From Sciurus carolinensis (lineage: Eukaryota; Chordata; Mammalia; Rodentia; Sciuridae), in assembly GCF_902686445.1 (NCBI RefSeq), contig NC_062232.1:32754454-32818453 (forward strand): 64,000 nucleotides of DNA, in the 5' to 3' direction. The notes under the pieces are model-generated. The model was not told the origin of the DNA, did no database searches, and was given only the letters and a program-made list of their open reading frames with translations. This document shows, one piece after another, positions 42,230-53,894 of this stretch. The position numbers were made by a program, and so were the translations under genes. Position 1 is the first letter of the stretch; each line of letters starts with the position of its first letter.

Positions 42230-42400
42230 AATGATTTTGCTAGCCCAGGCCATGGCTCAGAGGCAGCAGCAAAGGAGTTAAAAGGCAGGAAATGAACTAG
42301 GCTTTGGGATAAAGCCCCATTAATTGCCATCTTACCAGAAATCCTCTTTCCTGCAAATCTGCGGGCTGTAAATTAAGATCTGAGTTGTTTTTTTGAGCAC
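42230..42400. promoter_or_regulatory. Candidate conserved non-coding element
   Basis: Repeat-free and AT-balanced. Contains a small hairpin GGCTTT (42300-42305), GGGAT, AAAGCC (42311-42316) directly followed by 'ccattaattgccat' with an ATTAATTG homeodomain core. Modest evidence only. Confidence 0.3.
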
Positions 42401-43390
42401 AACTTTCTCCAGATCACAGATTTGCAAACACTTCTCTTCCCGGTAGTGTGAGGCCACACAATCGTCTTGGTGCTATTAAATCTTGCTGAAAAGGGGGCTG
42501 AGACCACTGCGTCTCTTGTGAAAATTACCAGACTTGTGGAAGGCTGGGGTGGGACTTCGCACCATGTCTCTGCCCCTGCCACCCCCTGCCATGAAGAGGA
42601 GGAGAATCTCGGACTTTGGGTGATCTCCTTGGAACTGCAGGGTGGGGGCAGGAGACTGGGCCCAGTGTCAGCAGGTGGCTTCGGAAAGTGGAGAATCCAA
42701 GTCCATGGTCCCCTTGTTCGTTCTGCTCCACATTCCTGTAACGGTTTAGGGAAAGTCATTTTAACTCTGCGCTCCAGTTCTTCGACCATTGATTGCAAAT
42801 AAATGTGCTACGCAGCCCCGCAGCTTTCTAAAGCCAGGTGACTCTTCGTGCAGAGAGTTCACACCCGTGGCAGGAAGAGAGGGATCTGAGCCAAGAAAAG
42901 CCACAGCGGAACTTCTAAGGAGTGGGGGTGGGATGCACACAGAGGCGCAGAATGATGTACCCAGGCCATTGTGGTACAAGCACAGCAATTTTTCCTTTGG
43001 GGCCATCTGGGAGGGATATTGAGTGCATGAAATTCATTCTTGTCAAAACACTTGGAGTTGACCCCCACACACACGGCACGCAGTGCAGACGGACCGACGA
43101 GGAAACCAAGGCTCGGGTTCTTGGGCGCTTATCAAGGGCACTCCCCGGACTCCTGAGCCCAGTCCACACTCTGGCTTATCTCTCATCACGGTCCCCTCGC
43201 TAATCCATATATCTAAGCACACCACCGTGTCCTCTCTGAGTCACCGCTGACAAAGGCCATTTTTCACGGAGGATATAATCTGCTAAAATCTTCTCCTGTA
43301 TTCCACAGTAAGGGCTCCCATATTTCACAGAGCTGCTTAATCACAAATATCAACTTCTAAAGCAGGAACACGGTCGGGAAGGGAAGGCAC
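42401..43390. other. Low-repeat stretch
   Basis: No repeat recognised. Both strands are open over 42373-42802, so no coding call. 'gtcagcaggtggc' near 42667 is only a partial CTCF-like core. Confidence 0.4.
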
Positions 43391-43394
43391 CCTC

Positions 43395-43815
43395 CTCGTG
43401 TGTGGGAACTTTCCACGTGGGACCCATTTTGCTTCCTCTGATCATCCAACAATCAAAACATCCTAAAGGCTTGCGACATTTAGCACGACTCTTTTAAATA
43501 CCTGGATACAAACTAATATTCTCTTTAAACCCATAGACAATTTATTTAGAGAAGATAATTGATGAGTTATTTATATTAGTCCCCAGTGTCCAGCGCCACC
43601 ATCATTGAGATGAAATGCTCGGGACAGAGTGAAATCCCTTAATTACTGTCGCATGTGTTGCGCGTTGCAGGGAAAGAGAACATAATGCAAAGTGCTTATA
43701 GATTTCAGCGGCATAATAGCTTGATGAAGATTTCCAAATTTTTCAAAATGTCATTTCTTTCCAAAAGATGGATTATTTCTGTTGGGGTTTAGTCTACCTA
43801 ATTATTCCTGCCTTG
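43395..43815. promoter_or_regulatory. Candidate conserved non-coding element, largest block
   Basis: About 420 bases with no repeat and no sustained frame. It is dense in TF-like cores: 'gacaatttatttagagaaga', 'taattgatgagttatttata', 'cccttaattactgtcgcatg', 'ttgcgcgttgcagg', 'gcggcataatagc'. CpGs persist in AT-rich text. This is the composition typical of deeply conserved developmental enhancers. Conservation was not measured. Confidence 0.45.
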
Positions 43816-44178
43816 ATTACTTAACTACTCCAGATATTTCATCTCTCCATGTTCTTATCATGCTCTGCATGTTAGAAGAACCGAGATGGCTTATTAGCAA
43901 CAAAGTAGACCATTCTGTTTCCAGGCAGCCAGGGTGGGAGCACGTGGGTCCCACCGAGCACCAGGAACCTCTCAGATGAAGCAGCTGGCCTCCCTGCAGC
44001 CTCTGCCCACTTGCAGTGGCCCGGGCTTGTCGGAGGCATGTGCAGCCAGAAGGTGATCGAATCTTCTAGACCAGTGCCCACCCCACCCCCATGCCAGGAG
44101 TTGGAGCGTGTTAATTCCCCTTGGATCTCCAGCTCCCTGCCCTGTACATTACAAAGACTGCCTGCATTTCTCTAGAGG
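43816..44178. other. Low-repeat stretch
   Basis: Nothing recognised. Confidence 0.35.
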
Positions 44179-44340
44179 AGTGTTTCTCAAACTGCACCCT
44201 GGAGGGCTTGCCAGACTCCCACCCCCGTGTCTGAGTCAAGAAGCCTGAGCTGGGACCACAGACTCTCCATGTCTAAGTTGTTGTCAGGGAATGCCCGTGC
44301 TGCTGGTCCTGGGACCACACTTGGAGGACACTCCTCTAGG
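44179..44340 (-). mobile_element. MER5-type hAT-Charlie element
   Basis: 'gagtgtttctcaaactgcac', 'cctggagggcttgccagact', interior, 'tgctggtcctgggaccacac', 'ttggaggacactcc'. Antisense MER5 order, near-complete. Confidence 0.7.
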
Positions 44341-44519
44341 ACTATGTTCTAGATTTCCTTTTTAAAATAATTTACACATTTAGTGCTGTGGTTAGCTTCT
44401 GTATTAGACTGGAAATTGGGACCTCAGACATTTCTTTATTTGGCTTTGTAAATGTCTTTCCAGGGTCCACTTGTGGGTTCAATGAGCAAAGTAACTCATT
44501 GGTTAAAAGGGCGAGGATC

Positions 44520-44595
44520 TCACAGTGGGGAAGGAAGGAGAGGAGAGAGAAGGGGAGGGAGGAAGGAGGGATAGGAAGAAAAGAAAATAGATGGA
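44520..44595. repeat. G/A-rich purine tract
   Basis: About 75 bases almost entirely purine on the plus strand, irregular GGAA/GAGG/AGAG units. Confidence 0.7.
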
Positions 44596-44719
44596 CATGG
44601 TTGGAAAGGGCAGATTCTAGACCGTCTCTGGAAGGTGCATTCAAACTTAGGTTGGGTACAGGCTGGGACTGGGACAGATTGTGGCTTTTCTCCCCTGTTT
44701 CCCTATTGCCCAGGGATAG

Positions 44720-45400
<681 letters not shown>

Positions 45401-46590
45401 TGTCCCCTGCCAGTCTGAAAACCTCTGCGATCTCGCTGCTCTAAATGGGGTCCCCGGGACCAGCCACCTTACCAGGGAAATTGTCACAAATGCAAATCTC
45501 AGTCCCGCCCGGATTTACAGCATCCGAGTCTGCATTTTAATGAATCCTAGGGAAATTCGCCGATGTGAGTGAAACTTTGAAAACTAGGACACTAGGGTCC
45601 CCGGCACAGAAGAGGTTAAGAACATGGATTTCAGACGAGGAAAGGAAGGGAGAGTCTGGATCTGGAAGCGGGAGTGGACGGTTCAGCCTGACGCTTGCCG
45701 GCTGGGCTGGCCCACGGGGAATTCACATGTGGAATGAGTTAGGGGGAAGGTATTTGAACCGGGAGTCACCCAAGCTGGGACAGAGGGGAGGGGTGGCAAG
45801 AGAAGAGCTGGGTTATGTGGGTGCCGCCCACGCTCCCAGGGAGGGTGGGGATGTTGCTGCCGGTGACCTTTTCCTCCTTCTGCTTTGTGGCTTCGGAGAC
45901 CCAGCCCTGGTCTTTTAGCACAAAGGACAAAAGAGAGGACAGCAGTGGCCAGACCTGAGGTGTCCAGGGAAGAAGCACCTGGGAACTTCTTAATAAGCAG
46001 GTTGACCCGTGGGGAATAAAACGTTCAGGCAGGAAGAAAGAAAAAGCACTTGGGCATAGAGTACCCTGGCATCCTGCGTGGTAACCAAGAGGACACTCCT
46101 GGTCTGAATGGCAACAGGCCTCTCTCTCCCCGGCCCAGATCAGCATGTGTCAGTGCCCACGAACCAGTGCTCTCTATTTTCCGCACTAGTGGAGGGGATC
46201 GGAGGTACTGAGTGTTAAAGAGCAGGTAATCCACCAAGAAATAACTTGGATTTGGTAGGAGTGCTTTTCCAGACCTCCATCTGACCCGCACTTGCCCTCA
46301 CTTACTGTCCACCCTGCTGGAACCAGGGAGCGAGGCGGGGAGTCTAGAGTTAAATCTCATAAAATCCAAAGCAGGTGATACTCTTTCAGATCCCCCCCTC
46401 CAGGGCTCTTTCTTCAGGCACCCCCTCAACAGTTCTATGCATACAGCAGATGGACCAAAGAAAGACACACCCTACGAAACTCCTGCTTGCCCCAAGCTAG
46501 TAGGGTAATGAAAAGACTAGTTAAGTTACTTGGATTCCAATGTTGTCTCTCCCAGACTGTTAAAATAGAACGAGTCTGCCAAAATAATGT
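45401..46590. other. Low-repeat stretch downstream of the CpG-rich block
   Basis: About 1.2 kb without a recognised repeat. Frame 45565-45918 (plus, 117 codons) begins 165 bases past the island but shows no domain and is overlapped by open minus frames. No convincing donor-flanked exon. Confidence 0.35.
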
Positions 46591-46591
46591 G

Positions 46592-46795
46592 TACCTAGGA
46601 CGCCTGTCATCCCAGCGACTCGGAAGGCTGAGGCAGGAGGATCGCAAGTTCAAAGCCAGCCTCAGCAACTTAGGGAGGCCCTAAGCAACTCAACGAGACG
46701 CTGTCTCTAAATAAAACTAAAAAGGGCTGGGGATGGGGCTCAGTGGTTAAGTGCCCCTGAGTTCAATCTCTGGTACCAATAATAAAATAATAATA
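46592..46795 (+). mobile_element. B1-dID SINE, 5'-truncated
   Basis: Enters the B1 half at 'acgcctgtcatcccagcgac', then 'aggatcgcaagttcaaagcc', linker 'ataaaactaaaaagg', ID half 'ggggctcagtggttaagtgc', tail AATAATAAAATAATAATA. Followed at 46798-46815 by a few TATG units. Confidence 0.88.
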
Positions 46796-46903
46796 GAGTG
46801 TATGTATGTATGTCTATGCTTCTGCATCTTCTTCCATAAAGGTTTTGAGGTGGTTTGCAGAAATCGTAGTAAACTAAAATATTAAAATAAAAATGTGGAA
46901 GCC

Positions 46904-47083
46904 ACCAGGTGCAATGGCATGTGCCTGTAATCCCAGCTACTTGGGAGGCTGAGGCAGGAGGATCACAAGTCTGAGGCCAGCCTCAGTGAGATCCTGTCTC
47001 AAGATAAAAAATTAAAAGGACTGGGGATGTAGCTCAGTGGTAAAAGTACCCCTGGGATTCGGTTCCCAGTACTGGAAAAAAAA
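46904..47083 (+). mobile_element. B1-dID SINE, variant with a B1 deletion
   Basis: 'ggtgcaatggcatgtgcctg', 'taatcccagctacttgggag', but the usual 'gcaacttagcaaggcccta' segment is missing: 'cagcctcagtgagatcctgt' joins directly. ID half 'gtagctcagtggtaaaagta'. A shorter, distinct subfamily from its neighbours. Confidence 0.85.
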
Positions 47084-47089
47084 TAGTGA

Positions 47090-49320
47090 AAGTCATGTTC
47101 GGTTCCAATATAAATTAAAATTAGCTGTCAGAATTGGTCGAAACGGTGGCATTTAATAGGAGAGATAGGGCTTGGTGACATCCCTTAGGAAAAGGAAATT
47201 CTGCTGGACAGTGAACTCACCGTGAGTAGAGGGGGAGAGGCGGCTGCAGAAAGGAAGAAGACCCCTGCCTCCGCTAGTCACATACCAAATGTTTATGAAC
47301 AGAAAAGCGGATGCTTCCGCCTCGTCCCACTGCTGTGGAGAGAGGCCTTTCACAGACTGTGAAATCTTGGAAGAAATTATGAAATGCTTTGGACTAGGTA
47401 ACACCCAGAATTCAACACTCAAGACAGCTGTGGAAATGAGTTCCTCTATCCTAAAGGGGGACTCTAAGTAGCGCATCACATGCTCCATATAGCTAAAGAT
47501 CCCACTGCAGTGGCTTAAACAAATAAGATGCCTTGTGCTCACACAACCGGAAGAGAGGAGGTAGACAAATGTCAGCCCAGGAACATGAGCACCTTCATCT
47601 CTGTGATTCTCTTGGCCCTTTCCTCAGGGTTACAAGATGGCTGCTACTGCTCTGATCTTCATGTCTGCATTCCAGTTGGAAGCAGAGGAAGGAGTTGCAT
47701 CCATATAAAGAAAAGAAAATCTTTCCCAGGAACCAACAGCAAATGTGTGCTTAGAGTTCATTGACCCAAACTGTGGCTTTTGGTCTCGCGATGTGATTAC
47801 TTCAAGTTTCAGGTTGAATGGATGGTGGTGCCATCCACGGAGACAGGAAATACAGAGGAGAAGCAGGTAGCCAGGCACAAAGGTTGCTTCAGTCTTGGAT
47901 GTGTTGAGAAGACTGTATAGAGATGTCACGTGGCTAAATCCGATGTGAAGTTTTAAAGTGCGACTGGGGGATCCCTGAGTGGAGTTGCCAGCAGAGTGGG
48001 AATGGAATCCCCGGGTGCAGGTGAGGTCCCTTCTGGCCACCTCTGAGCTCCCCTGCAGCCACGAGGCAGAGCCAGTGCATGCAGACTGCTTCCATCTAGA
48101 GTGCGTGGGTCTCTCTCTGCCCTGGGGCTTTCTCTGGTCCCAAGGGGCATCTCTCTCTGCCAAGTGCAGGCACAACTGAAAGGTAAGACATCAACCACCC
48201 CCCCGGAAGCATCCCGTGGCCTGCGGGGACAGGAGTCACTGGGTAAATGCGCCACAATTCCCAGTCCTAAGCTAGAACTCACACAGCTTCTCAGAGGACT
48301 CCCCGCCTAGTGCCCAAGTCCGTCCCATCGGCTTCTGGAATCAGCCTCCCGTATGCGCTGCCTGTACTCCAGTCCTTGCCTTGGAATGTGCTTCAGGGGA
48401 CCCTAAACTAAGACAGCAGGACCAAGGGGAGCAGACTGATGGTGGAGAGCCGCAGCCAGGCCTGCCCCAGAAAGCCCTTCTGAAGACATCACAAATTCTT
48501 GAGCCACAAAGGGACTTCTTGCAGCCACAAGAAGAACTGTAGATGAAAAGTCCAGGGTTGGGATGGTCTGACCCTTGGCAGTGCAGAATGGCCTCATGGG
48601 GAAGGTTAAGCGGTTTTGGGGTGCGATATGGCCATGAGGATGGAAGTCAGGGACTCCACCATGAGATCCTGAGGAGTGTGGCAGTCCCATGGAAACATAG
48701 CCTGCGGAGACCCCAGGGGCTCAAAAGGGTCACCACCCACTGGTGTCAACATGGTATTTCTGTCCATGTTTAGTTGCTGAGAGGCCAAACTTGACTTTGG
48801 CAAAGAGAGTCGACACAAACCTTGGCCAAGCAACCTGGTGGTGGCCGTGCTGGGTTTCAGTAAGATGACAAGGAGACAGAAGACAAGGCATGGACTACAC
48901 TGTCAAGACTCGTGACAACCAGGAGCAGGAGAAGTCCAGTATCACAGCTTTGGTGTAACGTCGATTCAAGAGAGGCGGTTTTGTTTGTATTGTCCTGCTT
49001 TAAGATGGAAGCGAACTGAGGGAAAAGCCTCGTACAGAGAATAGGCTGGCTGGCCAGGTGAGAGAAGAGTTGGTCACGTGCATCTCCGGGCGGGGTGGCT
49101 TTGTAGAAGGCTAGCACTCCACTGAGCCCTCAAGTGACGAGGAAAGAACAGAAGGCAGAGGGAGGCGAGTCTGTAGACAGAGGGAAAGGGAGGGGCGGGC
49201 TTGCCTGAGGACCTTCTGTTTTCACATTCAAGTAGGGAGTAACAACAGCAGATGTCTCATAGTCCAGCAAGACACCTGCGCAGGAATGCTATGGCAGCTT
49301 TGTCATGGCGGACCCCAAAG
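47090..49320. other. Low-repeat stretch
   Basis: About 2.2 kb. The part 48330-48420 resembles an LTR end ('ccagtccttgccttggaatg', 'gaccctaaactaagacagc'). Frame 47630-48175 (minus, 181 codons) is the next longest non-repetitive frame, but no domain is visible and other frames are open over it. Not called a gene. Confidence 0.4.
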
Positions 49321-49324
49321 TCCA

Positions 49325-50250
49325 TTGATCAAAGAATGGTGGAACTAATTCTGGTATATTCTATACATTGGAATGTCACACCACAATGAAAAGATCCGCC
49401 TGTGTGCAACATGGATGAATCTCACAGGTGGTACATTGACCCAAAGAAGCCAGATGTGCAATTTACATATGGAACTGGGCATCTGTTGGGTAGGAGTTCA
49501 GGAGCACCAAAGATGGCGGAGACAGGGTATAAGACAGATGCCGCTGGAGGACAAGACAGGGAGACCAGTTCTGACCCTGTTTACTGTAAGTCCCTTACCA
49601 GGACAACTCCCACCACTGAGGACTTGTTACCATGACAACTCCCACCACAGGTTCAAATTTTTTAAATGACCAATGAGAGTAAAGTGAGCAATATTCTAAT
49701 TAGGTTTTCTAAAGTAACCAATGACAGGGAGGAATTGGAGAATATTCTAATCAGGGATCACGGGGTAACCAATGGGAGCAAACGGGCAGGGTCTTCAATC
49801 AGGTCCCTATAGGGAAGAGAATGTCTCCCAACTCAGCTTATAAGACACTAATTTCCTGACATCCGGGCCTTGAACCTCCCTCTCTTGCTCAGTTGCGCCT
49901 TATGGAGAGCTACCTTCACCTTCACCTTCAGTAAATCTGTACTTTGCCTGTTACTTCTGTGTGTCTTGCTCAATTCTTTGTTCAGGACACCAAGGACCTG
50001 GACCCCAACTGGACATGCCAATGACAATGCATCTATAAAATACAGACATTACATGATTGTATTTATATAAAGTTCAAGAACTAGCAAAACTAATCTATGA
50101 TGATAAATGCCAAAGGTACAGTTAGCTGGGGAGGGAGATTATTGACCTTCAGAAACTCAAGGGAGGTTTCTGAGGTGATAACAATATTCTCTATCTTGAT
50201 TTTGGTGGGGATTTACATAAGCGTACACATGCGCATCTATTCCTCAGGGG
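49325..50250 (+). mobile_element. Old L1 fragment split by an ERV LTR
   Basis: Left (49325-49483): 'gaatggtggaactaattctg', 'ggaatgtcacaccacaatga', 'aacatggatgaatctcacag'. Right (50029-50250): 'attacatgattgtatttata', 'taaagttcaagaactagcaa', 'aactaatctatgatgataaa'. Both are old L1 3' UTR text in order, with a 545-base LTR between. Confidence 0.7.
49484..50028 (+). mobile_element. ERV (class I-like) solo LTR with X-box and CCAAT repeats
   Basis: Starts 'tgttgggtaggagttcagga'; GCATC occurs at 49479-49483 and 50029-50033, a likely 5-bp target duplication, though the right edge does not end in a clean CA. Promoter architecture: a perfect RFX X-box GTTACCATGACAAC (49626-49639) preceded 32 bases earlier by a degenerate copy; three CCAAT boxes at 49670, 49718 and 49769, the first two in a roughly 50-bp repeat that also contains AATATTCTAAT (49690 and 49741); a TATA-like TTATAAG at 49838; 'gcgccttatggagagctacc' in the R region; an AGTAAA poly(A)-like signal at 49930. 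No viral genes remain. Confidence 0.7.
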
Positions 50251-50257
50251 ACACTTA

Positions 50258-50468
50258 AGGTCTATGCGCATGCCTCTAATCCTAGCATCTTGGGAGGCTG
50301 AGACAGGAGGATCACAAGTTGGAAGCCAGCCTCAGCAACTTAGCGAGGTCCTAAGCAACTCAGCAGGACCCTGTCTCGAAATAAAATATTAAAAAAGGGC
50401 TCGGGATGTGGCTTAGGGTTAAGCACACCTGGGTTCAACCTCCAGTACAAAAAAAGAAAAGAAAGGAA
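50258..50468 (+). mobile_element. B1-dID SINE, 5'-truncated
   Basis: 'gcgcatgcctctaatcctag', 'aggatcacaagttggaagcc', linker 'tcgaaataaaatattaaaaa', ID half 'gtggcttagggttaagcaca', A/GAAA tail. It follows the L1 remnant directly. Confidence 0.87.
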
Positions 50469-50469
50469 G

Positions 50470-51920
50470 ATTTGTGCAGGGTACAGTTTGTAGTTATAGT
50501 TCAATAAAATGGGGACCAGGAATGGGGGTAAGATTTGTAGTAAATAAAATGAGAGCCTGCTGATGGGAGATGAGAAGACACAGGTGATCGCTCATGTGAC
50601 TGTTAGCCAGGGACTTAGTCACGTGACAAAGGCAGGAGGAGAGAACGTCAGGAAGTGTTTAAGGCCCGGGTAAGGATGGACACCGTGAATCTGTCATGCC
50701 GTCGGACCATGGTACTGTATTTTCTCCAGCAGGTCTCAACAGCATGGATCAAGAAATAAAGATGCCCAGCAATCAGATAGATCCAGGGTTGGACTCTTTC
50801 AGGTGGAAACACAAAATGGACAGAGTCAAGGATGCAACTCTGTCTTCTGAAACTGAAGCCTGAAGTCATCCCCAAACAGCTAGCAAGTCGTCGGCTTGGG
50901 GCTGTCAAAGTGCAGGTGTTGGCGGCTAGAGAAGAAGGAGGAGGAAGCTAAAGATTTCAGACACGGAGCCAATGTGGCCGTGGATGTAGGCTGCTGGAGC
51001 CATGTTATCTGAGGAGAGTTCTAGAGAACTAGAAGCGTTTCAATTGCTACACAAAGCAGCAAGCACAGCCACCTGTTTTAACTGGTTATTGCAAAAGAAA
51101 TTCGGTTTGTCCATAGCACTTCACTGGGGAGAAGCAGGACTAACCACAAGAGGGGATGCTGGCAGGTAGATACAAGCTCTTAATAAGTGTGTCTCCCACA
51201 TCTTGATACTTCAGGGGCAAAGTGACTTGCTGAGTATAGAAACAGATGGTCACCTCCTTTGTTCTAGCTTGTATACTTCTGTTAATGCTGTACAGTTGGA
51301 TGATGCTTTGATGCATTGATTTACAGGATTTCCTTCTCTCTGTATTATCCTCATTCAACTATGCTCATAGCTTCACTTCATTTTTCTGTGAGTCACTAGC
51401 CACGCAGTCCTTGAAAGCTTCCCGTCTTTTCCAAATACACCGAGTTCTTTTTCCATCCTGTTCCTTGAACTATAACAGTTCCTGGGAGGGAAAGTGACTC
51501 CTCACCCCAGAACTGGAAATTAGGGAGATACATTTGTCCCTGAGTACTAAACAAAGTCATCACCATTGAACATGTCAGCAGAGTCCCCTTGAAGGGATGG
51601 AATGCCCAGGCCAGTGAGACCTGGCTGTAGCCCGATTCCCTTGTTAGGAAACCCCCCAATTCCCGCGTTGGAACGCATCCACCGGACAGAGGGCTGGTGC
51701 AGAAGGACTGGAGACCTTGCTCCTATCCCTCCGGAAGCTTTCAACTATTTTCCACCTCTTGGCCCTGGTAGGTAACCTATCTCATGCTTTTGGCACAGTT
51801 CACCTGTAGGAAAGCCCCAGAAGGAGACTAGAAGGCAGGAGGGACATGGGAGTTTACTTCCTTGATCCTCTGGCACCTCCCTGCAAAGACACCTTAGGTG
51901 CCTGCACCATACCCCAAGGC
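50470..51920. other. Low-repeat stretch
   Basis: About 1.45 kb without recognised repeats or supported coding sequence. Confidence 0.35.
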
Positions 51921-52133
51921 CACTCACTACTCCTTTTTATTTTTTTGGTACCAGGGATCAAACCCAGGGGTGCTTTACCACTGAGCCACAGTCCCAGCCC
52001 TTTTTATTTTTTATCATGAGACAGGGTCTCACTGAATTGCTTAGGGCCTCTCTAAGTTGCTGAGGCCGGCCTCCAACTTGCGATCCTCCCACCTCAGCCT
52101 CCCTAGCCTCCCACGTCCAGCACACTCACTACT
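51921..52133 (-). mobile_element. B1-dID SINE, antisense, with perfect 11-bp duplication
   Basis: CACTCACTACT at 51921-51931 and 52123-52133 flanks the element. Body: 'ttggtaccagggatcaaacc', 'tttaccactgagccacagtc', linker, 'cttgcgatcctcccacctca', ending in a shortened B1 5' region. The intact duplication indicates a relatively recent insertion. Confidence 0.93.
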
Positions 52134-52715
52134 GCTGTTAAGGAGTCTTCTTCCATGGTTGGGCTCTGGGAGCCTCTAGGTCCCCTTGTTGGGGTGAGTC
52201 TAAGCTGGGGTTTGGGGTTCGCCGCCCTCACTGCACTTTAAATAGCACCTGAACAATAAGACTTCCTTAAAGTGTCTTCATGTGAGCGTTCGAACTCACT
52301 GCTTGCTGCTTGAACACTGAAGGAAACCGAATCAGAGACAGAAATTCGGAGCGCCCTCGGACAACTAGGTGGTCCTGTGACTCACCTGCAAGACCAGCTA
52401 ATGGAAGCATCCAGTCAACAGGTTTTCAATTGCAAATGATTGCATTAAGCTTCCAGCTCCTTCTACTAGCCTTATGCTAACTTGGATCGGAGGTGGCTCA
52501 CGCTGACCATCGTGAGATTGGATTTCGGAGCAGACAGAGCTGAGTGCCACACGGGCTTGTACACAAACCACCAAGTTCAGTGCCCCACTGAAGGAAGCTG
52601 CCCCATGTCACTGCCCCACATCACTGCCCCACGCCGCTGTGCCTCACATGCTGTTTCATTTGTATGCAAATTTGACATGACATAGAACCACAGACTAGGA
52701 GAACTAGAAGGTGCC
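52134..52715. other. Low-repeat stretch with a POU-like motif cluster
   Basis: Near 52427-52450 'tcaattgcaaatgattgcat' carries TGCAAAT and ATTGCAT octamer-like motifs facing each other. Otherwise nothing recognised. Confidence 0.35.
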
Positions 52716-52717
52716 CT

Positions 52718-53558
52718 ACAAAGGAGATGGCCTAATAGATGGAAAAAAGTTCATCATCTCTAGAAATTAGAGAAATGCAGCTCAAAACTACTCTAAGATT
52801 CCATCTCACTCCAGTCACAAAGGCAAGTATCAAGAATACAAGTAGCAATGAATGTTGGCGAGGATGTGGGGGAAAAGGTTCACTCATACATTGCTGGTGG
52901 GACTGCAAATTTGTGTAACCACTATGGAAAGCAGTGTGAAGGTTCCTCAGAAAACTATAAATAGACCCACCATTTGACCCAGTTATCCCACTCCTCGGTT
53001 TATACCCAAAGGACTTAAAGTCAGCATACTACAGTGACACAGCCACATCAATGTTTACAGCAGCTCAATTCACAATAACTAAGTTATGAAATCAACCTAG
53101 ATGCCCATCAACAGATGAACAGATAAAGAAATTGCGGTATATACACAAAGGAATATTACGCAACCATTAAGAAGAATGAAATTATGGTATTTACTGGTAA
53201 ATGGATGGAGCTGGAGACTACCATGCTTAGTGAAATAAAGTAATCCCAAAAAACCAAAGGCCAAATGTTTGATCTGCATGTGCTCATTCATAATAAGGGG
53301 AGTGTTTAGGGAAAAATAGAAGTACTTTGGATTAGACAAAGGAGAATGAAGGGAAGGGAGGGGGAATGGGAATAGGAAAGAAAATAGAATGAATCGAACA
53401 TTACTATCCTATGTGCATATATGATTACACATGACCAATGTAATTCCACTTCCTGTACAACCAGAAGAATGAGAAGTTATACTCCATAAATATATAATAT
53501 GTCAAAATGCATTCTACTATCACGTATAACTAATAAGAACAAATTAAAAAAAGAAAAT
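52718..53558 (+). mobile_element. 5'-truncated L1: ORF2 3' end plus 3' UTR
   Basis: ORF2 landmarks: 'agaaatgcagctcaaaacta', 'gattccatctcactccagtc', 'cactcatacattgctggtgg', 'gggactgcaaatttgtgtaa', 'gatgcccatcaacagatgaa', 'atggatggagctggagacta'. The 3' UTR from about 53240 ('tgatctgcatgtgctcattc', 'agttatactccataaatata', 'taatatgtcaaaatgcattc') ends in an A-rich tail at 53558. Much closer to a rodent L1 consensus than the 37770 copy, so younger, but still without reverse transcriptase domain and with frame breaks. Confidence 0.9.
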
Positions 53559-53799
53559 GAAATGGGCTTATCAGTGCTCCTCATTTAAAAATAAGAGTTG
53601 AGGATCAGAAATGCTGAATGACTTGCAGAGAGCAAATGGGTTGTGATGAGTGTCTAAAGCAGCACCCTTTTGAACGCACCCAACACTGCCGGCCACACAA
53701 GTGCATCTTGACTTGGGAGTCCTGGTGCCGTCGGCCAGCAGAATTCAGAGACACTGAAGGTGAGTTTGTTGGAGACAAGCTGGAGCGCCAGGCTCAGTA

Positions 53800-53885
53800 A
53801 GATGGACAGAGCTGGGTCTGGGTGACCTTCTGGAAACTTCTTAGCTTCTCTGAATCATTTCCTCATCTGCAAAATCACAGATAAC
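53800..53885 (+). repeat. MIR fragment
   Basis: 'gagctgggtctgggtgacct', 'tctggaaacttcttagcttc', 'atttcctcatctgcaaaatc'. Confidence 0.5.
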
Positions 53886-53894
53886 AAAACCACA

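Noticed and set aside
42300..42316. Short hairpin as a microRNA precursor
   Set aside because: A 6-bp stem is far too short for a pre-miRNA.
42660..42685. Possible CTCF site ('gtcagcaggtggc')
   Set aside because: Only the core partly fits; without a scoring matrix it is not better than chance.
43585..43605. Possible REST/NRSF half site ('gtccagcgccacc')
   Set aside because: Only one half matches; the other half is absent at the usual spacing.
47630..48175. 181-codon minus-strand frame
   Set aside because: No domain, no codon bias, overlapping plus frames.
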